A DNA stretch of 64,000 bases from Streptomyces sp. NBC_01551 (GCF_026339935.1 NZ_JAPEPX010000001.1:2276501-2340500); one strand, 5' to 3'; shown: positions 27,203 through 36,879, counted from the first letter of the stretch. Notes: generated by a model from the sequence alone, not told the origin. Program-made: numbers and translations.

Positions 27203-28987
27203 TCAGCGCATGCGGGTGGCCCACTCCTGCACCTTCTTGATGCGCTCCCGCAGCTGCCCGGCCGTCGCCTCGGCGCTCGGCGGCCCGCCGCACACCCGGC
27301 GCAGCTCGGTGTGGATCACCCCGTGCGGCTTGCCGCTCTGGTGGACGTACGCCCCCACCATCGTGTTCAGCGACTTCCGCAGCTCCAGCAGCTCCTTGTG
27401 CGAGACCACCGGCCGCCGGTCCGCCGGCAGCTCCAGCAGGTCCGCCTGATCGTCCGGCTTGCGGCGGCTGTGCGCGATCTGCCGCGACTGCCGCTTCTGG
27501 AGCAGCATCTGCACCTGGTCCGGCTCCAGCAGCCCGGGGATGCCGAGGTAGTCCTGCTCCTCCTCGCTGCCGGGGTGCGCCTGCATGCCGAACTCGGCGC
27601 CGTCGTAGAGCACCCGGTCGAAGACGGCGTCGGACTCCAGCGCCTCGAAGGACATCTGCTCGTCCTCGCCGGTGTCCTCGTCCTCCAGCTTGTTCGCCTC
27701 GTCCATTTCCTTCTCGGACTCGGCGTACGGGTCTTCCTCGCCCTGCTTCTTCGGCTTGTCGAGGACGTGGTCGCGCTCGACTTCCATCTCATTGGCGAAA
27801 CCGAGGAGATACGGAATTGTCGGAAGAAACACCGATGCGGTCTCGCCGCGCCTGCGGGAACGCACAAATCGCCCGACAGCCTGTGCAAAGAACAAAGGCG
27901 TGGAAATGGTGGTGGCATAAACCCCCACCGCGAGCCTCGGCACGTCGACGCCCTCGGACACCATGCGGACCGCGACCATCCAGCGGTCGTCGTTGGCGCT
28001 GAAGTCGTCGATCCGCTTCGAGGCGCCGGTGTCGTCGGAGAGCACGACCGTGGCCTTGGTCCCGGTGATCTCCCGGATCAGCTTCGCGTACGCGCGCGCC
28101 GAGTCCTGGTCGGAGGCGATGACGAGGCCGCCGGCGTCCGGGATGCCCTTGCGGACCTCGGTCAGCCGCTGGTCGGCGGCGCGCAGCACGTTCGGCATCC
28201 AGTCGCCGCGCGCGTCCAGCGCCGTGCGCCAGGCCTGCGAGATGGCGTCCTTGGTCATCGGCTCGCCGAGCCGGGCGGCGATCTCGTCGCCCGCCTTGGT
28301 GCGCCAGCGCATGTTGCCGCTGTAGGACAGGAAGATCACGGGCCGGACGACGCCGTCGCCGAGGGCGTTCCCGTAGCCGTAGGTGTAGTCGGCGGAGGAC
28401 CGCCGGATCCCGTCGTTCCCTTCCTCGTACGTCACGAAGGGAATGGGATTGGTGTCGGACCGGAAGGGCGTACCGGTCAGCGCCAGGCGGCGGGTCGCCG
28501 GGTCGAAGGCTTCCAGGCAGGCCTCGCCCCAGGACTTCGAGTCACCGGCGTGGTGGATCTCGTCGAGGATCACGAGGGTCTTGCGCTGCTCGCAGCGGTT
28601 GCGGTGCAGCATCGGCCGCACCCCGACGCCCGCGTACGTCACGGCGACCCCGTGGTACTCCTTGCTCAGCGGACCCGCGGAGTACTCCGGGTCCAGCCGG
28701 ATGCCTATCCGGGCTGCGGCTTCCGCCCACTGCTTCTTGAGGTGCTCGGTCGGCGCGACGACCGTCACCTGCTGGACGACGTGATGGTGCAGCAGCCAGG
28801 ACGCCAGGGTGAGCGCGAAGGTGGTCTTTCCGGCTCCGGGCGTCGCGACGGCCAGGAAGTCGCGCGGCTGGGTCTCCAGGTACCGGTCCAGCGCACCCTG
28901 CTGCCAGGCACGGAGCTTGCTGGCGGTACCCCAGGGCGCGCGGCCGGGGAAGGCGGGTGAGAGGTGGTGGGAGGCGGTAGTAGTCAC
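27203..28987 (-). CDS. DEAD/DEAH-box superfamily 2 helicase
   Basis: ATP-dependent nucleic-acid helicase of 594 residues. Motif I is ATPGAGKTT near residue 50, motif II is LDEIHH, motif III LTGTPF, and the C-terminal RecA domain has VSEGVDVPRL and QAVGRFVRSRR (motifs V and VI). A very acidic stretch (about 435-470, rich in Glu and Asp) separates the helicase core from a basic C-terminal domain. It resembles type III restriction/RadD-like SF2 helicases, but no nuclease domain or methyltransferase is near. GTG at 28987 is the start. Confidence 0.92.
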   Translation of the reverse strand: MTTTASHHLSPAFPGRAPWGTASKLRAWQQGALDRYLETQPRDFLAVATPGAGKTTFALTLASWLLHHHVVQQVTVVAPTEHLKKQWAEAAARIGIRLDPEYSAGPLSKEYHGVAVTYAGVGVRPMLHRNRCEQRKTLVILDEIHHAGDSKSWGEACLEAFDPATRRLALTGTPFRSDTNPIPFVTYEEGNDGIRRSSADYTYGYGNALGDGVVRPVIFLSYSGNMRWRTKAGDEIAARLGEPMTKDAISQAWRTALDARGDWMPNVLRAADQRLTEVRKGIPDAGGLVIASDQDSARAYAKLIREITGTKATVVLSDDTGASKRIDDFSANDDRWMVAVRMVSEGVDVPRLAVGVYATTISTPLFFAQAVGRFVRSRRRGETASVFLPTIPYLLGFANEMEVERDHVLDKPKKQGEEDPYAESEKEMDEANKLEDEDTGEDEQMSFEALESDAVFDRVLYDGAEFGMQAHPGSEEEQDYLGIPGLLEPDQVQMLLQKRQSRQIAHSRRKPDDQADLLELPADRRPVVSHKELLELRKSLNTMVGAYVHQSGKPHGVIHTELRRVCGGPPSAEATAGQLRERIKKVQEWATRMR

Positions 28988-29104
28988 GGTCTCCGGTTCG
29001 GGCTCTCGGCGGCGGTCGTACGTAGGACAACCGGGCCACCCTACCGGTGCCCGCCGACCCCTCGCGGAGGGACAGGCCCGTGACCTCGGCGGGTGCGGCG
29101 AGGG

Positions 29105-29347
29105 TCACACGCGGCGCGGCCGCTCGGCGATCCGCGCGACGCCCGCGTCGGCTCCGGAGGCCACGCCGATGACCAGCTCGTGGGCGGTGTCCTGATCAAC
29201 TCCCCCGAGATCCACGGCGTTCACGGCGAGGAAGGTGGCGGCGGCGAGCCGGGCGGTGCGCTGGTCGCCGCCGACGAGGGGGTGGTTCCCGGCGATCGCG
29301 TGCGGCAGCGCGGCCGCCCGCTCGTACGGGTCCTGATACGCCGGCGG
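29105..29347 (-). pseudogene. Remnant of a Doc/Fic-family toxin gene
   Basis: About 80 codons read QDPYERAAALPHAIAGNHPL, then VGGDQRTARLAAATFLAVNAVDL, and match the C-terminal half of Doc (death on curing) toxins, where the motif is HPLVDGNKRTA. Here the catalytic D, N and K are replaced (HPLVGGDQRTA), and the N-terminal 50 or so residues are missing: the frame runs into the 3' end of the MFS gene with no start codon. No Phd-like antitoxin lies next to it. It is a dead toxin. Confidence 0.65.
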
Positions 29348-29354
29348 CCTCCGG

Positions 29355-30824
29355 TCAGGCGGCCGGTTCGCGTTCGTGCAGCCGCGTCGCCACCCACGCC
29401 CCCACCAGCGCCACGCAGGCCATCGGCAGGAACACCACCACGAACGCCCCGGGGTGCGACACCCCGCCCCCGCCCTCGAAGGCATGGGCGGCGCCCACCG
29501 CCCCGCCCCCCAACGCGGCGAACGCCGCCCCGCCGCCCGCCAGCAGCACCACGTTCGCCAGCGCGTCCGAAATCTGCAGCGCGGCGGAATTGGCCCCCGC
29601 CTCCTCCGGCGCGGACAACTGCATCAGCAGCACGCTCGTGGACCCGATCACCAGCCCCATCCCCAGGCACCCCACCGCCCAGGCCAGCGCCAGCGTCCAC
29701 ACCGGCACCGACTCGATCAGCACCGCCGGCGCCCCCGCGATCGCCACCGTCACCATGAGCATGCCCAGCACCATCAGCCGCCCCCGGTACGGTTCCACCC
29801 GCCCCTGCGACTGGATCCACGACCCCAGCGCCCACGTCACCCCGCCCAGCGCCAGCGAGAACCCGGCCAGCGTCGGGCTCAGCCCCCGCTGGGTTACCAG
29901 CATCAGCGGTACGAAGGTCTCCGCCGCGATGAACGACCCCGCCGCGACCCCGCGCAGCAGCACCACCGACGGCAGCCCGCGCCGCGCCCGGTACGTCCCG
30001 CGCGGCAGCAGCCCCAGTACGGCCGGCACCAGCAGCGCCGCGCCCACGACGCCCGGCACCAGCGACAGCCAGCGCAGGTCCTGCGCCGCGTACTGGAGCA
30101 GGCCCGCCCCGATCGAGATCCCGAGCGCCAGCCGGATCCGCCGCCGGTCGAAGGCCTCGGCCGGGGCGTCCGGATCGACCGGCCCGGACGCGCTCCGCCG
30201 TATCGCCGGCAGCGCCACCACCAGCGGCACGACCACCAGTACGGGGATCCCGAGGAACACCCAGCGCCACCCGAGGTGCTCGGTGACCGTCCCGGAGGCC
30301 AGCGGTCCGACGATCGACGGCACCACCCAGCTCGCGGCGAAGGCCGCCATGATCGCGGGGCGCAGCCGTTCCTCGTAGGCCCGGCTCACCACCACGTACA
30401 GCGCGACGATGACCAGCCCGCCGCCGAACCCCTGCACGGCCCGGCCGAGTACGAACACCCACATGGCGCCGGCGGTCCCGGAGCACACCAGTCCGGCGGC
30501 GAAGGCCCCGATCCCGACGGTCAGCGGCCGCAGCGGCCCTTGCCGGTCGGCCCACTGGCCCGCCAGGACCATCCCGAAGAGGCTCGTCGTGAAGTAGGCG
30601 GAGAAGGCGAAGGCGTAGAGCCCGATCCCCTCCAGCTCCCGGGCGGCGACGGGCATGGCCGTACCCACCGCCGTCGCCTCGAAGGCGATGAGGAAGACGA
30701 CGGAGATGATCCCGAAGCTGAGCGTCCGGTACGCGGCGCCCATGATCCCGCCCTCGGGCGAGGCCGGGGCCGGGACGGGGACCGGTGCGGTTCTCTGGGG
30801 GGCGCGGGGCTCAAGGGCACTCAT
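29355..30824 (-). CDS. MFS transporter (DHA2-like)
   Basis: Membrane transporter of 489 residues with 13-14 hydrophobic segments. FGIISVVFLIAFEATAVGTAMPVAARELEG at the first helix and the GQWADRQGPLRPLTVG loop are typical of the multidrug MFS group. A Pro/Ala-rich cytosolic N-terminus of about 30 residues precedes the first helix; ATG at 30824 is chosen for this reason. No regulator is adjacent. Substrate unknown; efflux is likely. Its 3' end abuts the Doc remnant. Confidence 0.9.
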   Translation of the reverse strand: MSALEPRAPQRTAPVPVPAPASPEGGIMGAAYRTLSFGIISVVFLIAFEATAVGTAMPVAARELEGIGLYAFAFSAYFTTSLFGMVLAGQWADRQGPLRPLTVGIGAFAAGLVCSGTAGAMWVFVLGRAVQGFGGGLVIVALYVVVSRAYEERLRPAIMAAFAASWVVPSIVGPLASGTVTEHLGWRWVFLGIPVLVVVPLVVALPAIRRSASGPVDPDAPAEAFDRRRIRLALGISIGAGLLQYAAQDLRWLSLVPGVVGAALLVPAVLGLLPRGTYRARRGLPSVVLLRGVAAGSFIAAETFVPLMLVTQRGLSPTLAGFSLALGGVTWALGSWIQSQGRVEPYRGRLMVLGMLMVTVAIAGAPAVLIESVPVWTLALAWAVGCLGMGLVIGSTSVLLMQLSAPEEAGANSAALQISDALANVVLLAGGGAAFAALGGGAVGAAHAFEGGGGVSHPGAFVVVFLPMACVALVGAWVATRLHEREPAA

Positions 30825-30996
30825 CGCCCCAGCGTAAGGTGCGTAGCCCGCTCGCGACCCTGTCACTTGGGCGGATTCCGCCTCGGCCCTCAGCCCTAGG
30901 TCTGTGAACGGGGCATGGCAGTCACGTTGCGGAGGCGGCGTCCCTCTTCCCCACCCTCGGCGGGCCCTCGTACGGTCATGCACATCACCACCACAC

Positions 30997-31068
30997 AGCC
31001 GTGTGCCCGAGTGGTTGAGGGACTCGCCTGCAAAGCGGGTTACGCCGGTTCGATTCCGGTCACGGCTT
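30997..31068 (+). tRNA. tRNA-Cys (GCA)
   Basis: A full cloverleaf is visible. The 7-bp acceptor AGCCGTG/CACGGCT, D arm, 5-bp anticodon stem CTCGC/GCGGG with loop CTGCAAA (anticodon GCA at 31030-31032), 4-nt variable loop and T arm with GGTTCGATTCC are all present. The discriminator base is U, as required for tRNA-Cys. The 3' CCA is not encoded. A 13-bp terminator hairpin follows at once. Confidence 0.93.
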
Positions 31069-31075
31069 CGCGGCG

Positions 31076-31109
31076 GGCCGCTCAGGGGAAGGCGCACCCC
31101 TGAGCGGCC
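31076..31109 (+). terminator. Terminator of tRNA-Cys
   Basis: GGCCGCTCAGGGG (31076-31088) pairs perfectly with CCCCTGAGCGGCC (31097-31109) over an 8-nt loop, 8 nt past the tRNA. Confidence 0.8.
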
Positions 31110-31192
31110 TTCGCCATTTGTCAGGAGACCCGCTGACGCCGGGTCCGATGCCGGGGAGCCCCGCGCCGGCGGAGCCGGTCCAGGAGTGCGTC

Positions 31193-31214
31193 GACCGGCT
31201 TCTCGCAGCCGGTC
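31193..31214 (-). terminator. Hairpin after the xanthine dehydrogenase-like operon
   Basis: GACCGGCT and AGCCGGTC (31193-31200, 31207-31214) form an 8-bp stem with loop TCTCGC, 29 nt past the stop of the large-subunit gene. Confidence 0.5.
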
Positions 31215-31242
31215 ACCGACTCTTACTCGGCCTCTTGCGCCT

Positions 31243-33588
31243 TCACCCCGTGGAGACCGCCGCCGACGGCCGGATCGGGAGCCGGTTGACGGGGCGGCCC
31301 GTCGCCGCGCGGACCGCCGAGGCGACGGCCGCCGGGGTGGTCACCACCGGGACCGCGCTGGCCGCCTTCGCGCCGAACGGGGCCACCACGTCGCGCTCCT
31401 CGACCAGCTTGACGATGCGGACCGCCGGGGCGTCCAGCGACGTCGGCAGGGCGTAGCCCGTCAGGTCCGGGTGGCGGACCAGGCCCGAGACCGAGCGGAG
31501 GTTCTCCGTCAGCGCCGCGCCCACGCCCTGGGTGACGCCCGCTTCGATACGGGCCTCCAGCTGCCGGGGGTTGAGGATGCGGCCCACGTCCTGCGCCACG
31601 GCCAGTTCGACCACGCGCACCGAGCCCAGCTCGACGTCCACGTCCACCACCGCGCGGATCGCGCAGAACGCCAGGCCGACGAACGCGTCGCCCTGGCCGT
31701 CCCCGTCCAGCGGTTCCGTCGGGTGCGGGCGGCACTGGGCCGTCGCCCAGAGTTCCTTGCCCGCCATGGCCTCCGCGACCGTCGTGGAGAAGGCCCCGTC
31801 GTACGACGTGATGCGGCCGTCCTGGATCTGGAGGAGCTCCGTGGACATGCCGAGCTTGTGCGCCATCGGCTGGAGGAGCTGCGTACGGACCATCTTCGCG
31901 GCCCGCTCGACCGCGCCGCCCGAGACCCACGTGTGCCGGCCGTGCGCCGACGGGCCCGCCGGCGGCTGGTCGGTGTCGACCGGGGCCGTCACCACCTCGT
32001 CCACGCCCAGGATCTCCTGGACGATCTGGCGGGCGAGCGTCGAGAAGCCCTGCCCGGTGTCGACCGCCGCGCAGATGACCGTCGCGGAGCCGTCGACCAC
32101 CTTCACGGTGGCGGTGGCCACCTCGTCCGTGCCTTCGGCGCCGAGCATGTGGACCATGCCGACCCCGTACCCGACCCCGCGCCGCACCGCGCCGGGCTCG
32201 CCCGCGCCCTCGGGGCCGCCGGGCAGCAGCCACTCGTCCTCCGGGGTGTCCTTGGGGAGGGAGGGCAGCGGGTAGTCGCGTACCGAACGCAGCAGTTCCG
32301 CGACCGGCGCCGGGCAGGTGACCGTCTGGCCGGTCGGGAGCAGGTCGCCGGTGGCCAGCACGTTGCGCATGCGCAGTTCGGCGCCGTCGATGCCGAGGGC
32401 GGCGGCGAGTTTGTCCATCTGGCCCTCGTACGCGGCGCAGACCTGCATAGCGCCCTCGCCCCGGACGTGGCCCGACGGCGGGTTGTTCGTACGGACCGCC
32501 CAGCCTTCGACGAACGCGTGCGGGACGACGTACGGGCCGCAGGCGAAGGCAACGGCCGCCGCCAGGGACTCGGACGAGGCGTCGGCGTAGGCGCCCGCGT
32601 CCATCAGGATCTGGGCCTCCACCTTGACCAGCCGGCCCTCGGCGTCCGCGTGGTGGCGGTAGCGCAGCAGCGTCGGGTGGCGGTGGGCGTGGCCGAGGAA
32701 GGACTCCTCGCGGGTGGCGGCCAGCTTGACCGGGCAGCCGGTGCGCAGCGCGAGCAGGCCCAGCGGCAGCTGGAAGGCGGCGTCCTCGCGGTCGGCCGTG
32801 GCGCCCGGAACGCCGGTGACGACGACGCGGACCCGGTCCGGTTCGAGTCCGAAGCAGGCGGCCGCGAGGTCGCGGTCGGTGTGCGGGTCGGTGGAGGCGG
32901 TGTAGATCTCCACGCCCCCGTCGGGCCGTGGCACGGCCAGTCCGGCCTCGGCGCCGATGGGTGCGGGGTCCTGGCGGCCGATCCGGTACAGGCCCTCGAC
33001 GACGACCTCGCCGGTCGCCTCCGGGTCGCCGTAGCGGAGCGGAATGTGCCGGATCAGGTTGCCGTCGGGGTGCAGGGGCGGGGCGCCGAAGGCCTGCTCG
33101 GGGTCGGTGACGGCGTCCAGCAGCTCGTACTCGACCGCGATGGCGGCGGCGGCGAGCCGGGCCGTGTCGGGGTGGTCGGCGGCGACGGCGGCGATGGGCT
33201 CGCCGTGGTGGCGGACCACGTCGTGCGCGAACACCGGCCGGTCGGCGATGCGGCGGCCGTGCGTGGTGGCGCCGGGGACGTCGGCGTGGGTGACGACGGC
33301 GCGGACGCCGGGCATCTCGGCGGCGGCCGAGGTGTCGATGGACAGGATCCGGGCGTGGGCGTGCGGGGAGCGCAGCACCGCGGCCCAGAGCAGGCCCTCG
33401 GCCCACAGGTCGGCGGCGTAGGGGAAGGTTCCCTCGCTCTTGGCGCGGGCGTCGACGGAGGGCACGGAGGCCCCGATTCCGCGCGGAACGCCCTGCTCCT
33501 CGGCTTCGTCGACGGGGGCGGCGCCGGAGGCCGTCACCGTCGCGGTGGCCGTGCCGGCGGTCGCCGTGGCCGCGTCGTGCCCGCTCAC
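31243..33588 (-). CDS. Xanthine dehydrogenase-family molybdopterin subunit, motif-degenerate
   Basis: Large subunit of a molybdenum hydroxylase (XdhA/CoxL fold), 781 residues, expected to work with the FAD and 2Fe-2S subunits encoded upstream (order FAD, 2Fe-2S, Mo, as in coxMSL). The fold is recognisable from LRSPHAHARILSID, HGEPIAAVAADHP, RGEGAMQVCAAYE and AVAQDVGRILNPRQLEAR. Key motifs are changed: the GGGFGGK loop reads GVPGATADRED, and the C-terminal K-G-x-G-E-P holding the catalytic Glu reads K741-AASAVP, leaving Ala745 at the Glu position. Whether it is an active xanthine oxidoreductase is doubtful. GTG at 33588 overlaps the upstream stop by 4 nt. Confidence 0.88.
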   Translation of the reverse strand: MSGHDAATATAGTATATVTASGAAPVDEAEEQGVPRGIGASVPSVDARAKSEGTFPYAADLWAEGLLWAAVLRSPHAHARILSIDTSAAAEMPGVRAVVTHADVPGATTHGRRIADRPVFAHDVVRHHGEPIAAVAADHPDTARLAAAAIAVEYELLDAVTDPEQAFGAPPLHPDGNLIRHIPLRYGDPEATGEVVVEGLYRIGRQDPAPIGAEAGLAVPRPDGGVEIYTASTDPHTDRDLAAACFGLEPDRVRVVVTGVPGATADREDAAFQLPLGLLALRTGCPVKLAATREESFLGHAHRHPTLLRYRHHADAEGRLVKVEAQILMDAGAYADASSESLAAAVAFACGPYVVPHAFVEGWAVRTNNPPSGHVRGEGAMQVCAAYEGQMDKLAAALGIDGAELRMRNVLATGDLLPTGQTVTCPAPVAELLRSVRDYPLPSLPKDTPEDEWLLPGGPEGAGEPGAVRRGVGYGVGMVHMLGAEGTDEVATATVKVVDGSATVICAAVDTGQGFSTLARQIVQEILGVDEVVTAPVDTDQPPAGPSAHGRHTWVSGGAVERAAKMVRTQLLQPMAHKLGMSTELLQIQDGRITSYDGAFSTTVAEAMAGKELWATAQCRPHPTEPLDGDGQGDAFVGLAFCAIRAVVDVDVELGSVRVVELAVAQDVGRILNPRQLEARIEAGVTQGVGAALTENLRSVSGLVRHPDLTGYALPTSLDAPAVRIVKLVEERDVVAPFGAKAASAVPVVTTPAAVASAVRAATGRPVNRLPIRPSAAVSTG

Positions 33589-35683
33589 GCCATGCCTCCG
33601 TTGTGCTGAATCCCGTGGGTCCCGTGCGTCCCATGGGCCCCGTTGGCCCCGTGGATCCCGCCCTCGCCGGGCGGTGCCTGGTGTGGGATGCGCGGCTCGG
33701 TGCCCGAGGCCGCGGCTTCGGCGTTGGCGTCGGCGTCGGCCGCCGTGGCCTCGCGCTCGGCGACGACCTCGCGGACGGCGTCGATGACCCCGGTGTAGCC
33801 GGAGCAGCGGCAGAGGTTGCCGCACAACGCCTGACGGGTCTCCAGCTCGCTCGGGGCGTGGTTGCCCTCCAGCAGGTCGTGGATGGTCATCGCCATGCCC
33901 GGTACGCAGAATCCGCACTGCACCGCACCCGACCTGCACAACGCCTGCTGCACGTCCGAGAGTTCCCCGTCCGTCGCGAGACCCTCGACGGTGCGGACCT
34001 CGCTCCCGGCGGCGGTCGCGGCCGGAACCAGGCAGGAGGCGACGAGCCGGCCGTCGACCTGCACGGCGCAGGCGCCGCACTCGCCCTGCGAGCAGCCGTC
34101 CTTGGCGCCGGCGAGGCCGAGGCGCTCGCGCAGCACGTAGAGCAGCGACTCCCCGATCCAGGCGCCGGTGACGGGCCGGTCGGCGCCGTTGACGCGCAGC
34201 ACGTACGACGCCGACGGGTGCTCGTGATGGGCGACGGGCGCCGTCACTTCTTCGTCGTACGTCGGATCCTGCGCCGGGAAACCTCCGGCGCTGCCCGCGT
34301 CCGGGGTCGTCTCCGCGCCGGCGGGGACGTCCCCGGTCGGCGTGGGCGACTCCGCGTCTTCGGCGAAGGCGTGGCCGGATCCCGTGAACCCGTGCTCACC
34401 GCGCTCGGCGGCCACCGCGGCCCCGGCCGGCGCACCGGCCTCGGCCCCGGCAGCCTCGGCCTCGAACCCGGCGGGCTCGAACCCGGCGGCCTCGAACCCC
34501 GCGGCCTCCGCCGCCACGGGCTCACCCCCGGCCGGCTCACCGACACCGGCCCCGACCAGCGGCTCCGGCTCGGGCTCGGGCCCCGGCCCGGGCTCCGGCT
34601 CGGCAGCCGCCTCCGCGGCCACCTCCGCGAACCCGTGCCCGCCCGCGAACGCGGCCTCGGCCGGCGCCGGCTCGGCAGCCTCGGCAGGCATCTCCGCGTA
34701 CCCGTGTCCGCCCGCGAACGCGGCAGCCGGGCCGGCCGCCGCCTCGCCCCGGGATGCGGTCGCTCTGCCAAGACCGGCGCCGCCGCCGCGCCATGGGCGG
34801 CCTCGATGTCGTGCGGGGCCGGGTGCACCGGCTCGCCCTCGGGCAGCGTGCCCACGCCCGGGCCGCCCAGCACGCGCGGGCCCCGGGGCGGGGCGCCCGC
34901 GCCGTGGCCGCCGAACCCCCGCGCGGCGTCGGCGAGCCCCGGCAGTACGCCCGAGGTCAGCGACAGGTCGCCCTCGGCCGCACCCGGCTGCCCGGCCGCG
35001 TAGCCGCGCGCCTCCTCGTACCCGCGGGCGTCCTCGTACCCGGTGTGGCCGGTCGCCCAGGGGGCCGCCGCGCCGCCCGGCAGTGTCGCCGGGGCCTGGC
35101 TCCAGTCGGCGTCCAGGGCGCCGTTGCCCGTCACCGACGCCGGCATCGCCCACTGCCCGGTCGCGTGCGACTGCGACTGGGCCTGCGCCTCGTAGGACTC
35201 GTACCCCTGCTCCTGCGGCTCGTGCGTCGCCTCGGGGAAGCGCCACTCCGCGGTCGCGCCCAGGTCGTGCTCGGCCTCGCCGCCCTGGGCGGCCGGTTCC
35301 GCGAACGCCGCCGAAACCGACGGCGGCAGCGGGATCGAGGCCGGGATCGGCCCGCCGACCGGCGCGGGCGAAGGCGCGGGCGAAGGCTCTGCCCCGGCCT
35401 CCGGCCACTGCACCGGCATCGTCCAGGTGCCCGTCGCCGACGGGTCCGTGGTGGCGGTCCCGAGCGGCACGATCATCGGCGGCGGCACGTACCCGTGCCC
35501 GGGGGCCGCCAGCGGCTCCCCGGTGCCGAAGGCGCCCAGCATGTCCTCCGGAAGCTTCACGAAGGCCGTCGCGTCGGAGTCGTACTCGCCGCCGTGCGGC
35601 ACCGGCTCCCAGCCCCAGGCGGGTTCGGCCTGCCCCGTGGGCCCGCTGCCACCGCTCATGTTCCCGATCTCGTTCTCACTCAT
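33585..35683 (-). pseudogene. 2Fe-2S subunit with long N-terminal extension, interrupted by a frameshift
   Basis: The ferredoxin-like small subunit of the molybdenum hydroxylase lies at the C-terminal end: CSQGECGAC (first 2Fe-2S), then QCGFCVPGMAMTIHDLL and CGNLCRCSGY (second cluster), all eight Cys present. A long Gly/Ala/Glu/Pro-rich extension of over 400 residues precedes it. The frame begins at ATG 35683 (MSENEIGNMSGG), but near 34747-34750 the coding sense moves to another frame; one G added to a GGGG run would restore it. Either a real mutation or a sequencing error splits the gene; the Fe-S part could still be made from an internal start such as ATG near 34690. Confidence 0.7.
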
Positions 35684-36636
35684 GAGGTCAGTGCCCTCCC
35701 CAGGGCCCTCCGTGCCAGCACGGCGACCGTCCGCCGCAGATGCAGTACGCCGGGGGCCACCGGCTCCCCCTGGTCGGGTACGCAGGCGGCCGCGACGTAC
35801 TCCCCGAAGGCCTCCAGCGCCTCGGGGGCCAGGCTCCGCTCCCCGTCCCAGTCGATCAACGAGGCCACCCACTGCTCGGCTTCGAGCGGCCGCAGCGGCA
35901 TCGGGGCGACCGCGCCGATCGCGCAGCGCACACCCCGGCGCGCGGGGTCGAGCACGAGCCCCACGGACGCCACCGCGCGCCCCGGCCCCGTACGGCCCGT
36001 GGCCTTCAGGAACACCTGCGGGGCGTGAAGCAGCGGCACCCGTACGAAGCCGATCAGCTCGCCCGGCCGCAGCATGTCGCGCCCGGCCAGCAGGTGCGAC
36101 ACCGGGATCTCCCGGCTGGAGGTGCCGGCGGACCCCGCCGTGCCGGGCTCGCCCGGACCGACGATGACCAGCACGGCCTCCAGCGCCGCCAGCACCGGCA
36201 GCGCGTCCCCGGTCGGCGCCGCCGTGGCGATGTTGCCGCCGAGCGTGCCGGCGTTGCGGATCTGCGGCGGGCCCGCGGCCCGCGCGGCCGCCGCCAGGGC
36301 GGGGATCAGGGCGGCGAAGTCCGGCCGGCCCATCCGCGCGTGGGTGAGGCCGGCGCCGAGCAGGGCGTGGCCGTCCTGGTACTGCCAGCCCCGGATCTCG
36401 TTGATCCGGCCGAGGCCGACGAGTGCGGCGGGCCGCAGCAGCCCCGCGTTGACGGCGGCCATGAGGTCGGTGCCGCCCGCGACGGGCACGGCGGCGGGCA
36501 TGGCGGTGAGCGCCGCCACGGCCTCGTCGAGCGAGGCCGGGAGCGTCACGGACTGCGCCGCTTGCGAGGCCTGCGGGCCTTGGGGCCCCTGAGGTGAATC
36601 CGGTGCGTGCAGTGCATGCGGTGCGTGCGTGGTCAA
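35680..36636 (-). CDS. FAD-binding subunit of a molybdenum hydroxylase
   Basis: Medium subunit of the xanthine dehydrogenase/CO dehydrogenase family, 318 residues. The FAD domain shows AAVPVAGGTDLMAAVNAG, GAGLTHARMG and QIRNAGTLGGNIATAAPTGD (pyrophosphate loop), and the C-terminal CO-dehydrogenase flavoprotein domain follows. TTG at 36636 is the start; GAAGGGG lies about 9 nt before it. The stop overlaps the ATG of the 2Fe-2S gene by 4 nt, so the three genes form one translationally coupled operon. Confidence 0.9.
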   Translation of the reverse strand: MTTHAPHALHAPDSPQGPQGPQASQAAQSVTLPASLDEAVAALTAMPAAVPVAGGTDLMAAVNAGLLRPAALVGLGRINEIRGWQYQDGHALLGAGLTHARMGRPDFAALIPALAAAARAAGPPQIRNAGTLGGNIATAAPTGDALPVLAALEAVLVIVGPGEPGTAGSAGTSSREIPVSHLLAGRDMLRPGELIGFVRVPLLHAPQVFLKATGRTGPGRAVASVGLVLDPARRGVRCAIGAVAPMPLRPLEAEQWVASLIDWDGERSLAPEALEAFGEYVAAACVPDQGEPVAPGVLHLRRTVAVLARRALGRALTS

Positions 36637-36879
36637 CCCAGCTGCCCCTTCCCGATGTCCCGGTCCCGGCGCTCACGCCTGTCCGCCGTACGGTACGTGC
36701 TCACCGCCGGGACGTGGCAACTCTGGCACATCTTCCGCACCGCCCGGCGCGAGGGTCGGCCGGTCGCCCCCGAAGGGGTCACACCCGGCCCACCTCGGCA
36801 CATCGCGCCCGATTTCCCCCGTATGAACCGAAATCGAGAAAGAGTTCCAGAGACTGTCGAAGAGTTCCGCTTGCCGGAG

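Noticed and set aside
30997..31068. A tRNA-Ser reading based on the D-loop sequence
   Set aside because: The variable loop has 4 nt, the anticodon is GCA and the discriminator is U, so tRNA-Cys is right.
30904..33609. A 901-codon frame on the plus strand
   Set aside because: It passes through the tRNA-Cys and the large-subunit gene in reverse; the minus strand has family motifs and overlapping starts.
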